A program made the position numbers and the translations under genes. DNA of 64,000 bases from assembly GCA_034440635.1 (NCBI GenBank), contig JAOTON010001814.1, positions 930,001-994,000 on the forward strand. Direction: 5' to 3'. Below the pieces are notes generated by a model. It was not told the DNA's origin, did not search any database, and saw only the letters and a program-made list of their open reading frames with translations. The DNA comes from Lepas anatifera. Its lineage: Eukaryota > Arthropoda > Thecostraca > Lepadidae. Positions 34,982 to 44,268 of the stretch are shown here, one piece after another; within the stretch, counting starts at the first letter, position 1, and every line of letters starts with the position of its first letter.

Positions 34982-36496
34982 TCAGGCGGTCCAGAACATC
35001 CTCAATCCGAGGGAGGGGTAACCATCAGTAATGACACACTTGTTCACCTGGCGCATGTCAACACACAACCGCACACTGCCATCCCTCTTCCTGCCCACTA
35101 CCAGAGGGGACACCCACTTGGACGCACTCACCTTTTCAATGATGCCCTCCTCCTCGAGCTGGTTGAGCCTGTCACTCACCTCGTCCACAACTGCGAGAGG
35201 CAGCCTGCGAAGAGGTTGTCTCACCGGAGGGATGGAAGTGTCCACCTTCACACGATGCTGGTAGCCCAGGATGGCAGGCGATGGGTCGGGTGACAGTGCG
35301 GGGGATGACTTGGGGGTAGGTTCAGGTTGTAGGACTGGTGCAGGCTCAGGGTCTGAGGACACATGGCACACTCTGTTATCCACTATGTTAACCCCGAACA
35401 CTTCCATCAGGTCTAAACCCATCAACGGCCTCCCCTGTGGAACCACATATACACACACATCAGTTGACACACCCCTGTAGGTCACACGCACTTCACACAT
35501 CCCTAGCACATTCAGCATACTTCCATCATATGAGCACAACTGTTTATCAGGACACTGGAGCTGCCCTGGAACAACACTGCGTGGCAGGATAGACACAGGT
35601 GAGCCCGTGTCAACCACGAAGTTGACCTCCTGCCCGTCCACAGCTCCTGGAACAGTCAGCTGGGCCGCCCCTACCGATAGCACAGACACCGATGAAACCA
35701 CCTTACGCCCTGTGCCCCCTTTGGCCTCCTTGCAATGACGTGCAAAGTGGTTAGGGCGCCCACACTGCCTACACTGCAGCCCTCTTGCTGGGCACTCAGA
35801 GTCACCAACACAATGGCCCTGACTTCCACATCCCCAACACTGGCGGGATGGAGGCGGCCTAGAAACAGCTTGTGGCTTCTTCGACTTCGGTTGTCTTGAC
35901 TTCAGCGCCTGCACTGGAGTGGGGCCCAAAGCACCCGCTACAGAACCCTCCATAACCTTGGCCTCCCGCTCAGCACCTTCTAAAGTCTCTGCAATGGTCA
36001 GAGTCGACACAAGGGTTAAACCGGAACCCTCCATCAGTAGTCGCTGCCTCAGCTTGTGGGATGTTGTCCTCTCTACCACCTGGTCCCGGATAAATTCTTC
36101 CGTTCGGTCACTGTAATCACAGGTGGACGCTAGATGGCGCAGGGTGGACACCCATGCTGCAACAGTCTCACCAGGCTGCTGGGAGCGGCTTCGGAAACGA
36201 TACCTCTCAGCACACACATTGGTCTTCGGGCAGAAGAAATCGCTGAGGCAACGCTTGGCAAACTGCAGGTCATCCTCCCCTTCCAACTTGACAGTTGGAG
36301 GCAGGCTATCAAATACCCGCTGCCCCTCCGCCCCCAAACAAGTGAGGAGGATGGCACGCTGGCGTGCCACAGGGAAAGAACCTCCACCGATCGCCAAGAG
36401 GTAGTTGTCAAACATGGACACCCATCTGGACCACGGAACAGCCGGGTCCGACCCCGACGGCAGAAACGGCGCGGCAGCGCACGAGAGCACATCCAT
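34982..36496 (-). CDS. Gypsy gag, protease and start of reverse transcriptase
   Basis: Particle protein and aspartic protease of the Gypsy element. The first ATG in frame is at 36496; the frame opens upstream through the primer site without an ATG. A gag-like N-terminal region is followed by two zinc knuckles, CWGCGSQGHCVGDSEC and CRQCGRPNHFARHC, around residues 220-260. The protease has VVDTGSPVSIL and MGLDLM. A linker rich in Pro/Ser leads to the RT entry (EEEGIIEKVSASKWVSP, VRLCVDMRQVNK). The frame breaks at a C run near 35017, where one base appears missing, and ends at 34982. The downstream frame continues the same RT, so gag and pol were originally one frame. Confidence 0.9.
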   Translation of the reverse strand: MDVLSCAAAPFLPSGSDPAVPWSRWVSMFDNYLLAIGGGSFPVARQRAILLTCLGAEGQRVFDSLPPTVKLEGEDDLQFAKRCLSDFFCPKTNVCAERYRFRSRSQQPGETVAAWVSTLRHLASTCDYSDRTEEFIRDQVVERTTSHKLRQRLLMEGSGLTLVSTLTIAETLEGAEREAKVMEGSVAGALGPTPVQALKSRQPKSKKPQAVSRPPPSRQCWGCGSQGHCVGDSECPARGLQCRQCGRPNHFARHCKEAKGGTGRKVVSSVSVLSVGAAQLTVPGAVDGQEVNFVVDTGSPVSILPRSVVPGQLQCPDKQLCSYDGSMLNVLGMCEVRVTYRGVSTDVCVYVVPQGRPLMGLDLMEVFGVNIVDNRVCHVSSDPEPAPVLQPEPTPKSSPALSPDPSPAILGYQHRVKVDTSIPPVRQPLRRLPLAVVDEVSDRLNQLEEEGIIEKVSASKWVSPLVVGRKRDGSVRLCVDMRQVNKCVITDGYPSLGLRMFWTA

Positions 36497-36521
36497 GCTC
36501 GATATAAACGGGAAAATCGCG

Positions 36522-36540
36522 TTAATCACCTGGGTCGCCA
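36522..36540 (-). other. Primer binding site of the Gypsy element
   Basis: Two bases inside the 5' LTR, the element strand reads TGGCGACCCAGGTG, in the standard position and with the TGG start of a tRNA-primed site. The tRNA was not identified. Confidence 0.7.
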
Positions 36541-36542
36541 AT

Positions 36543-37124
36543 TGTTGTGTTCCTCCTTTGCTTCGCTGTCTGTACTTTGACTGAAACCAAGACTGGTTGC
36601 GCGAGTTCTATTCACTGGCGAAAGGAAACACAACACCGTGCCGTCACATGGCATCGAGAGTTGCCCACCGGAAACACGCTGTCCCCCAACGGTCAAGAGG
36701 TGGGCCAGAAACCACTGGCGAGACAGAGACGGCGAGTTATCGTAAGAAGCAAAATAACTCGCCTTTACTTGGCCTGATAAATCACGTTAAACCGAGCGAA
36801 TATTATAGTGGCAACACTCTGGGGATAACATTCCTAACTCCGCAAAGGTACGCTCCTAAAACTAAGGACTCATTCTCACAAGTACACCTAAAGTAGCGTA
36901 CCAACACTATCTCGGTTGTTTACCACGCGGAATAATATTGTGTGGCACTTACGGCGCAGCGGGGAAAAACACCATCCGCTGTCGGCCACAACCTGCTCCA
37001 ACATAGCCGCGGGCTATAAATAATAAACCACGATCGCTGCGCCGCTAGCGTCTCTAACGCCGCAGGTTGCTGCGAGCCACGCAAAACTCGCCGGAGGCTA
37101 AGCTCCGTTTAGCCCGACCCAACA
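36543..37124 (-). repeat. 5' LTR of the Gypsy element
   Basis: On the element strand it starts TGTTGGGTCGGG and ends ACACAACA. It contains TTATTATTTATAGCCC (plus-strand 37012-37027), a possible TATA-like promoter. The other LTR differs at four places only. Confidence 0.9.
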
Positions 37125-37129
37125 GGAGT

Positions 37130-37618
37130 AAACTCCTTCTTTACACCTATTTTACCCCCTGTTTACGCTCACCTTAACTTAAAAAATTCCAAAGTTACGC
37201 CAGTTCCACCTGTCAGTTATCCCCGAATGACACCATCAATACCCCATCGTTACACCTAATATACTAACGTTGGCGGATCTAGGGGGAATTCCCCCTTCCC
37301 TCAAACCCCTGATTTTCCAAAAACATTTTTCACGATTTTCGGCTCCTTACCCCCTCCCCCAAACGTCGGCCTAGCTCCACCCCTGGATACGCATGACTTA
37401 GCCCTATGATGTCCTCCTTATTACTGCTTAAAATGCGGCACTTCCTCCTGAAATCCAATAAAGAGAAATACAACGAAATTTCTTTATTCCACACCAACCA
37501 AGCATTGCCGGAGCCTACCGCTGCGAAGGAGCTCGTCCAACGACTACCAAAAACCAAATGATGACGGATATCACCGTTCTGTATGAGTGGGCATAACACG
37601 AAACAAAACCTTACAAGC
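37130..37618. other. Unrecognised sequence
   Basis: GTTGGCGGATCTAGGGGGAA at 37270 resembles a common transposon terminus, but no matching end was proven. No gene. Confidence 0.3.
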
Positions 37619-38129
37619 GCACTGATCCATTGGCGGACGCAGGGGGGAGGCACTCCGGCCATGCCCCCCCAAAGTGCTGGAGGGGAGCCAAACTATCTTT
37701 TGACCCCCTCAAACGCCGGAGAAATTTTTGAAAAAGGTGTTTACACTAGGTCTGTAGAGCAAAAAAATATTCGCTCGCTCCTTCCCCCCCAGGAGAGCGA
37801 CCATGTATTTGGAGAGGTAGCTTATACTAGGTCTGTCGAGCACTGAAAAAGGTGTTAACAGTAGGTCTGTAGAGCAAAAGCATCTTTGCTCCCACCCCCA
37901 CCCCCCCGGAGGAGAGGCAAACGGTATTATCGCAGTAGGTGGATCACATCTCGCGGTTCAAAAGATGATATCAGAAGGTCCACAGTTCATATGTTCTACC
38001 CTCAAAATGTCTAACTTAAAAAAGTCAAACATTCAAAAGGTCCAAAGAGGCGTGCTCAGATGCATGAGAGTGGGGTGCATGATAACGCAGAGGCGTGCTA
38101 AGGCACCTGATAATAGGAGGCTATGAGGG

Positions 38130-38270
38130 TTAGGTTAGGTTAGGTTAGGTTAGGTTAGGTTAGGTTAGGTTAGGTTAGGTTAGGTTAGGTTAGGTTAGGT
38201 TAGGTTAGGTTAGGTTAGGTTAAGTTAGGTCAGGTCAGGTCAGGTCAGGTCAGGTCAGATCAGGTCAGGT
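38130..38270 (+). repeat. (TTAGG)n then (TCAGG)n array, left arm
   Basis: About 20 TTAGG units from 38130 to 38229, then TCAGG variants to about 38270. G-rich strand on plus. Confidence 0.95.
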
Positions 38271-38533
38271 GTGTATGCCCTAAGTCCCTATTTCCTAGTC
38301 TGGGGATATCAACCCTCTTTCCAGAATCTGAGTGCGCGTCTGGTCTGGGTACCACTTTTCGAAATGTCACAGAAATATCCCGAAATTCTGCAAGAAAATC
38401 CCTAGAGATGAAACAGACGGAAGGAGGGGAAGTTTGAGTAGTGTGAAGTGGTACCCAGACCAGAAGTGCACTCAGATTCAGGAAAGAGGGGTGATATCCC
38501 CAGACTAGGAAATAGGGACCAAGGGACAATTGA

Positions 38534-38924
38534 ACTGACCTGACCTGACCTAAACCTGACCTGACCTGACCTGACCTGACCCAACTTAACAACCTAACCT
38601 AACCTAACCTAACCTAACCTAACCTAACCTAACCTAACCTAACCTAACCTAACCTAACCTAACCTAACCTAAACTAAACTAAACTAAACTAACCTAACCT
38701 AACCTAACCTAACCTAACCTAACCTAACCTAACCTAGCCTAACCTAACCTAACCTAACCTAACCTAACCTAACCTAACCTAACCTAACCTAACCTAACCT
38801 AACCTAACCTAACCTAACCTAACCTAACCTAACCTAACCTAACCTAACCTAACCTAACCTAACCTAACCTAACCTAACATAACATAACATAACCTAACCT
38901 AAACCTAACCTAACCTAACCTAAC
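38534..38924 (-). repeat. (CCTGA)n then (CCTAA)n array, right arm
   Basis: Reverse-oriented counterpart of the left arrays but longer. CCTGA units lie at 38534-38582 and CCTAA units at 38590-38924, with variant blocks AAACT (about 38669) and AACAT (about 38876). Confidence 0.95.
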
Positions 38925-39188
38925 CCTCATAGCCTCCTATTATCAGGTGCCTTAGCACACCTCTGCGTTATCATGCACCCCACTCTCATGCATCTGAGCA
39001 CGCCTCTTTGGACCTTTTGAATGTTTGACTTTTTTAAGTTAGACATTTTGAGCGGTAGAACATATGAACTGTGGACCTTCTGATGTGATCCTTTTGAACC
39101 GGGAGATGTGATCCACCTACTGCGATAATACCGAGGCAGACATGGGTTTGGCCCCTAAAACTCGGGCCTCGTCCGCCCCTGCACTGAT

Positions 39189-39940
39189 GATGTACATACA
39201 CTGATCTATTGTCCTAAGATTTCTGCTTCGTTGTATCTTCTCCTATCATGCAAATATTGATATGAGAATGCCAAAACAGATCATTGATACAGAGGACATA
39301 CCAACGTCGCCACGCCTTCTTCTTAATTCACACTGTCTTGCCCATTCAGGAGAGGTATTTGGCTTGTTTCAGCATCCAAAAGAGAACACGATTGTTTGAA
39401 AATATCTTGAATAGAATCTAAATAATAACACTCAGTAATTACAATAAACAATGACAAAGTTCACGCAACCGATGATTACTCTGCACCCTGCGTAAATAAA
39501 CTGCACAAAGATGGCGGCCGAACGCGCAATTCAACAGGGTACCGTTGGTGTAAGAACGTGGTAGCGGTGGTGTCATATCGGAGTAATATGTGCAGCAACA
39601 ATAGCGTATGGACTGGATTATCCAAGAGTCTTTCTGGCGTAAAATGGTAGTAACTATGCATTTTGATCTGTGTGAGTATCCAGAGAGTATCAGTGTGGAC
39701 AAGTACTCCCATTGAATGCCCTTCAGCTCCGCTTACACTGCAATTATTCCACCGAGGTATTGTTTATTATTGATAAGCCGGGAGTAGCAGTGTGATATGG
39801 ATCGAGTTGAAGTGTATGTTGAGAGTGAAAACTTTTTCAGTGCTGCTGGTTTTCGTTTGTTTCGATGACCCTTCCGCGCGGCACTCCGCTGCACCAGCTG
39901 TAATACTGTTAGCTGATGGTGGCGGCTGCCTGCAGAGCGG
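39189..39940. other. Unrecognised sequence
   Basis: No gene established. AAGATGGCGGCCG at 39508-39520 looks like a promoter-proximal or start-codon context, but no coding continuation could be shown. Confidence 0.3.
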
Positions 39941-40786
39941 CGGGTGTCTCCGACTAGTGCAGGGAGAGGCGACGGCCGGTCGGGTGCGCTGACGGCACCA
40001 CCGCCGGCAGAGCGGCGGGTGTCTCCGACTAGTGCAGAGAGAGGCGACGGCCGGTCGGGTGCGCTGACGGCACCACCGCCGGCAGAGCGGCGGGTGTCTC
40101 CGACTAGTGCAGAGAGAGGCGACGGCCGGTCGGGTGCGCTGACGGCACCACCGCCGGCAGAGCGGCGGGTGTCTCCGACTAGTGCAGAAGAGAGAGGCGA
40201 CGGCCGGTCGGGTGCGCTGACGGCACCACCGCCGGCAGAGCGGCGGGTGTCTCCGACTAGTGCAGAGAGAGGTGACGGCCGGTCGGGTGCGCTGACGGCA
40301 CCACCGCCGGCAGAGCGGCGGGTGTCTCCGACTAGTGCAGAGAGAGGTGACGGCCGGTCGGGTGCGCTGACGGCACCACCGCCGGCAGAGCGGCGGGTGT
40401 CTCCGACTAGTGCAGAGAGAGGCGACGGCCGGTCGGGTGCGCTGACGGCACCACCGCCGGCAGAGCGGCGGGTGTCTCCGACTAGTGCCGAGAGAGGTGA
40501 CGGCCGGTCGGGTGCGCTGACGGCACCACCGCCGGCAGAGCGGCGGGTGTCTCCGACTAGTGCAGAGAGAGGTGACGGCCGGTCGGGTGCGCTGACGGCA
40601 CCACCGCCGGCAGAGCGGCGGGTGTCTCCGACTAGTGCAGAAGAGAGAGGTGACGGCCGGTCGGGTGCGCTGACGGCACCACCGCCTGCAGAGCAGACCG
40701 GGCATGTCCTCCGCCAATTGTCAAAGGGAACCCCGATTTGCTTCCTGTCTCTTTGTTATTGGTTTAATCCTTTTCATGGTGTGTGA
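39917..40786 (+). CDS. Possible repeat-protein exon across the minisatellite
   Basis: I do not recognise the product. The plus frame encodes a 25-residue repeat (unit RVSPTSAERGDGRSGALTAP plus PPAER), rich in Arg, Pro, Ser and Gly and therefore probably disordered. The frame opens at 39917 without an ATG, so it would have to be an internal exon. Most unit-to-unit differences are silent here: GGC/GGT, GCA/GCC and CCG/CCT. The same changes alter Ala/Thr on the minus strand. The length variation is one codon. This hints at coding use, but a recent array would have few differences anyway. The first unit has a non-silent change (Glu to Gly). The minus frame (39767-40717) is equally open. Confidence 0.25.
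   Translation, partial: WWRLPAERRVSPTSAGRGDGRSGALTAPPPAERRVSPTSAERGDGRSGALTAPPPAERRVSPTSAERGDGRSGALTAPPPAERRVSPTSAEERGDGRSGALTAPPPAERRVSPTSAERGDGRSGALTAPPPAERRVSPTSAERGDGRSGALTAPPPAERRVSPTSAERGDGRSGALTAPPPAERRVSPTSAERGDGRSGALTAPPPAERRVSPTSAERGDGRSGALTAPPPAERRVSPTSAEERGDGRSGALTAPPPAEQTGHVLRQLSKGTPICFLSLCYWFNPFHGV
39941..40697. repeat. 75-bp minisatellite, ten units
   Basis: Units start at 39941, 40016, 40091, 40166, 40244, 40319, 40394, 40469, 40544 and 40619. Eight are 75 bp and two are 78 bp (an extra in-frame GAA/GAG codon). They are nearly identical, GC-rich and open on both strands because the period is a multiple of three. Confidence 0.95.
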
Positions 40787-41330
40787 GGTGTTTGAACACT
40801 TCCCCTGGGTTTTTCCAATGCCGCTGGAAAAGGGTGGCGTGAGCCACCGTTGCGCTTTTTTAACTTACTCTTGATTTTTGTTTGCAATTTGTTTTCCAAA
40901 AATTCAGGTCTGTGTCAGCTCAGGTCAGTTTACCAAGTCAAAGCACGTTGCCCCACCTTCAAAAATGCTTCAAGTGACAGCTGTAGCTTAATTTACAATG
41001 TGCGTAAACTGTTTTATGCTTAACGATCAGAACATTTTTCCATTGTTTTGCAATATAGCCCCTGCAAGAGTTCATTGCTCAAAACTATTGAAGAAAACAG
41101 CTCTGGGCATTGGAATAGGGTTAATGCCGCGGGCTTAAAAAGGTCCTTAGACCTCTCTGATTTCTATGCAAATTGGTTATTGTATAGATTGAAATTGCAA
41201 AATCAAAATAATTTTTTAACATATTGCGTTAAAACAAGTCCGATCAGTTGCTTATCCGCCGTTCCCAGATATGTGGCTCCAGCCGCCTTGCCTCTTATCT
41301 TTATCAGTGTTTCTTCCAAACATTACTGAT
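40787..41330. mobile_element. AGGTCA-type repeat fragment
   Basis: GTGTTTGAACACTTCCCC at 40788 and TTTTCCAATG, followed by CAGCTCAGGTCAGTTTACC near 40916, resemble the subterminal part of the TTAA elements. Neither terminus was found. Confidence 0.35.
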
Positions 41331-41959
41331 AACCCCATTTATCTTACCGAATCTCTGCTGGAATTGGGTATTCTGGGTGTTCTGAGTAGTTCCTGCATAT
41401 ATTGTGCTTACGAGATTTCGCCGCAACAATACTTGTCGGCCTAAAGTAATGAGTGTGAATGCAATGAATTGTTGTCGGCAGGGGCGAAGGAACGGTTTGA
41501 GAAGTGGGGGGGCCGACCTTAGAGGGGGCCCACCTCAAGGGGGCCCCAACCCCACGGGGGCGTATTATTAAAAACAGTTTTAAATAGCTCATTTGGTGTC
41601 AATAAGGCACGCATGCACACTAGGTTGTCAATATATGGCAAATTGAGAGATGGAATTTTGCCCTATGATTTCGAGTTGTGTTATGATCTAATAGATCATA
41701 GAAAACAAGGTTTTGGCTTTTCACCTATACCTTTTGTAATAAGAAATACATTTTTAAACTCCTTCGGAGGATTTCAGTCATTTTTTTACCAAGAGCGTGT
41801 TTTTTACGGATATTTGCGCCTTTCTCATCATATCTAAAAACCAAAAAATGTTAAGAAAACTATAAACAACGCTTTGATACCAAATGAACTCACTTTGCTA
41901 TGCCTAATCAAATTTTAATAACTTATTTTATAAAAAAACGGAAACATTTATTTAGTTTA
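41331..41959. other. Unrecognised AT-rich sequence
   Basis: A GGGGGCCC-rich patch lies at 41505-41565. No gene. Confidence 0.3.
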
Positions 41960-43165
41960 GTACGGATCCTTTTTACAGCATTATGTATTGATTTAGCTAA
42001 AGGGTGGTCACAATCAATCCATCAAGCTGAATTTCGATGCTTAAAATGCAGAGTTCCAGTAGGACTGCAAGTGCAATGTGCTTGATGGACAGCTTTGTGA
42101 TGCCGAGGAGATGGGGGCATGGTGGTATAGTGGTTAGCAACCTTGTTTTCCACACGGCCGACTCGGGTTTAAGGCCCGGCAGATTTCTTGAGCAAGGAGC
42201 AATTTGGCTTCCAAGAAACCCTTCTAACAGGCAAAGAATTAGCGACGCCATATAACTGGTAGTTGTTGCCTTGATAGGTCCCAAAAATATTGTTATTATG
42301 CCGAGGAGGTCCAGTCTGTTGTTGATCCTTGGCACTAGTTTGATGTGCTCGACCCTTCGCCGCTCTTGTGCTGGGACCATGGACTACAGCGCAAGCTGCT
42401 GGCAAGACTCAGGGAGCTCGTCACCCTCATTACCGAGTTCCAATTTCCCTACTGACTCCAGATGAAGATTAACAAAAAATGGTAGACAGTCCCAGAAACG
42501 TCCTATTCTAGCTCTCCTGCCTCAGGATCCAGCCTTAGATGGTGCAATTGACTGCCATGCCGACAGTGCGCTTCTCTGAATAGCTTGCTCACTTCGAGGA
42601 GATCCTGATGACAATGGCATGCTCTGCAGCGAGAAGAGGAGGGTCACCTTCCACGAGATAATCTCTGTCAGAGGGGAGCAGGAGGTGGGGAACACCTCTC
42701 TCAGGCTGCGGACCCTGCCCTACGTCAGCACACAGATGACCACCCTCAAGAAGATGATTGACTGAGACGGGGCCACCGAGCCTATCATCACCTGCAGCTT
42801 GATCGAATCCAAGTTCTTCCCAGGGTTCATGGGGAAGCCCATGTAGGAAGAGCACTTCGTCTGCCACAAGCAGGCCATAAAGCTGGCTCCAGCTGCCACG
42901 TCTGTAAAGCAAATGACAGTTGCCAGTAATGTCTCTCGTGCTGGAAGAGTTTTATCGGACGATGGGCCCAGCTCGTCAAACTGATGCCCAGGATCAACAG
43001 CAAGCAGGACCTCCTCGGCATCACAAAGTTTGCCATCAAGTAGATGGAACTTGCAATTAATCAGAAACTCTGTATTTTAGGCCTCGAAATACAGCTAGAC
43101 TTATTCTGACCATCCTTTGCCTGAATCAATCCCTACTGCTCTAAAGAAGGAGCGCGTAATTACCT
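41960..43165. mobile_element. Inverted-repeat element with a SINE inserted
   Basis: The left arm (about 41960-42110 and 42309-42370) is an imperfect reverse complement of about 42955-43165. For example TTTGTGATGCCGAGGAG at 42094-42110 has its complement near 43014-43030. The central part (42370-42955) reads protein-like in places (RVTFHEIISVRGEQEVGN) but is cut by several stops, and I do not recognise it. It could be a gene fragment or a decayed transposase. Confidence 0.5.
42111..42297 (+). mobile_element. tRNA-derived SINE
   Basis: A-box-like TGGTATAGTGGTTAGCA and B-box-like GGGTTTAAGGCCC. The target duplication ATGCCGAGGAG at 42100-42110 and 42298-42308 is exact, and the host sequence joins cleanly when it is removed. 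Confidence 0.8.
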
Positions 43166-43466
43166 AAACAGTGGTTCTCATTTGTGTCACGAAGTAGGTG
43201 ATTCATAGCTAACTAGCCATAGAGAAGTGTTTTATATTTGGTCATTTGATATTGAGGCACTCTCTGTGGTTTTCTAAATATTGTTTCCTATTTTGTAAAT
43301 GCGGTAAAAAAGCCAAACATCTGCAAATATAAGGAAACATGCTCTTGGTGAATATGGTTTAAGTGCCCCCAAACACTTAATGCATTTTTCAGTCGAAAAC
43401 GGGATAGGTATTAAAGTTTAACCAGTTTTCTTTTTGATAGGTTTTGAAGTGCTTCGGCGAGGAGCA

Positions 43467-44268
43467 TGATGATAAGTTGATAAGGTGATGATAAGTTGAT
43501 AAGGTGGCCTGTCCCCTCGAATCCGGGATTGTAAAAAACATTCGGGCACAGCCCTTCATGCGAATCGTGTAGTAAATATAAAAAATTATCGGTCATAGTG
43601 TAGCCAGACCTCGAATTGAGCTTCACACAAATGCCTTTTAGAATGAAAAAATTGGATGTCGTGACAATAACAAGCTTAATACGTTCGTCACCGGCTTCTG
43701 ACCTCTAACCTAAGAGTAATGCCGACAATATAGCAAGACTAGACCAGTATTTTTGTGACAGACTTTTCTATTGTTTCAGCCAAACACTAGCTTTTCAATA
43801 ACAATGAAAAATTCGCTGAAGTATCTTAATCGGTTATTTGTACATTTCTGTTCTTATTTTTTATTTGTTGACCGCAGCTAAAATGCTAACAATAATTAAT
43901 TATTTAGCAGTAGTACACGTGATACTAGATCGGTGTAGTGACTGCAAACTTTCCTCTTTAATTCAGCATAAGGCTATATCTTACTATAAATGCCTCGCTC
44001 GAATCATTTGATTAAGATTGCACTTATTAGTGGTCAGGGTCAACTATCCCTAAACTCGTTGTTGTCACGACATCCAATTTTTTCATTCTAAAAGGCATTT
44101 GTGTGAAGCTCAATTCGAGGTCTGGCTACACTATGACCGAGGATTTGTTATATTTACTACACGATTCTGATAAAGGGCTGTGCCCGAATATATAATCTTC
44201 AGTGTTTTTTTTTACATTTCTGGATTCGAGGAGACAGGCCACCCTATCAACTTATCATCACATTATCA
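43467..44268. mobile_element. Foldback element with 200-bp arms
   Basis: Arms 43467-43668 and 44059-44268 are near-perfect reverse complements. GGATGTCGTGACAA is at the inner edge and GATAAGTTGATAAGG at the outer edge. The spacer of about 390 bp is AT-rich and non-coding. Related to the shorter foldback at 24396-24642. Confidence 0.85.

Larger units (their letters stand above)
29625..37124 (-). mobile_element. Young Gypsy-type LTR retrotransposon
   Basis: Flanked by the 5-bp duplication GGAGT at 29620-29624 and 37125-37129. LTRs run TG to CA: right (5') LTR 36543-37124, 582 bp; left (3') LTR 29625-32471, interrupted by a hAT-like element at 30036-32291. Comparing the LTRs by eye gives three substitutions and one 1-nt indel, so insertion was recent. 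The primer site, polypurine tract, gag, protease, RT, RNase H and integrase are in Gypsy order on the minus strand. No envelope-type frame was found. Confidence 0.95.
37922..39133. mobile_element. 1.2-kb palindromic (foldback) element with TTAGG arrays in its arms
   Basis: The two halves are reverse complements nearly throughout. The outer arm starts CGGTATTATCGCAGTAGGTG at 37922 and ends as its complement at 39133. Next comes a second arm segment (AGGCGTGCTCAGATGCATGA near 38047, complement near 39000), then TTAGG arrays, TCAGG arrays and a central inverted pair (CCTATTTCCTAGTCTGGGGA at 38287, complement near 38500). The flanks AGGCAAA (37915-37921) and AGGCAGA (39134-39140) look like a 7-bp duplication with one mismatch, which favours a transposed unit. 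Confidence 0.85.
37627..39180. mobile_element. hAT-like element enclosing a telomere-repeat palindrome
   Basis: The 8-bp duplication GCACTGAT lies at 37619-37626 and 39181-39188. Ends: CCATTGGCGGACGCAGG on the left and, in reverse, AGGGGCGGACGAGG on the right. The left side holds three degenerate units with AGGTCTGTMGAGCA (37740-37920). The rest is the palindrome 37922-39133. Non-coding. Confidence 0.65.

Noticed and set aside
38130..38924. A true chromosome end
   Set aside because: Telomere repeats are internal, inverted on both sides, and embedded in a unit with flanking duplications. Ordinary sequence continues on both sides.
38130..38924. CRISPR array
   Set aside because: Pure 5-bp tandem repeats without spacers, in a eukaryotic context.
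37627..39180. Assembly inversion artefact creating the palindrome
   Set aside because: The arms are not identical (different array lengths and several mismatches) and the unit is bordered by short duplications. A long-read check is still advisable.
39511..39549. Short first exon starting ATGGCGGCCGAACGC with a GTAAG donor
   Set aside because: Joining it to the next candidate acceptor near 39912 gives a stop in phase and does not enter the minisatellite frame.
39767..40717. 316-codon minus-strand repeat protein (PLCRRWCRQRTRPAV unit)
   Set aside because: A shadow of the 75-bp period. The variation is non-silent on this strand, there is no ATG at the start, and the composition is odd.
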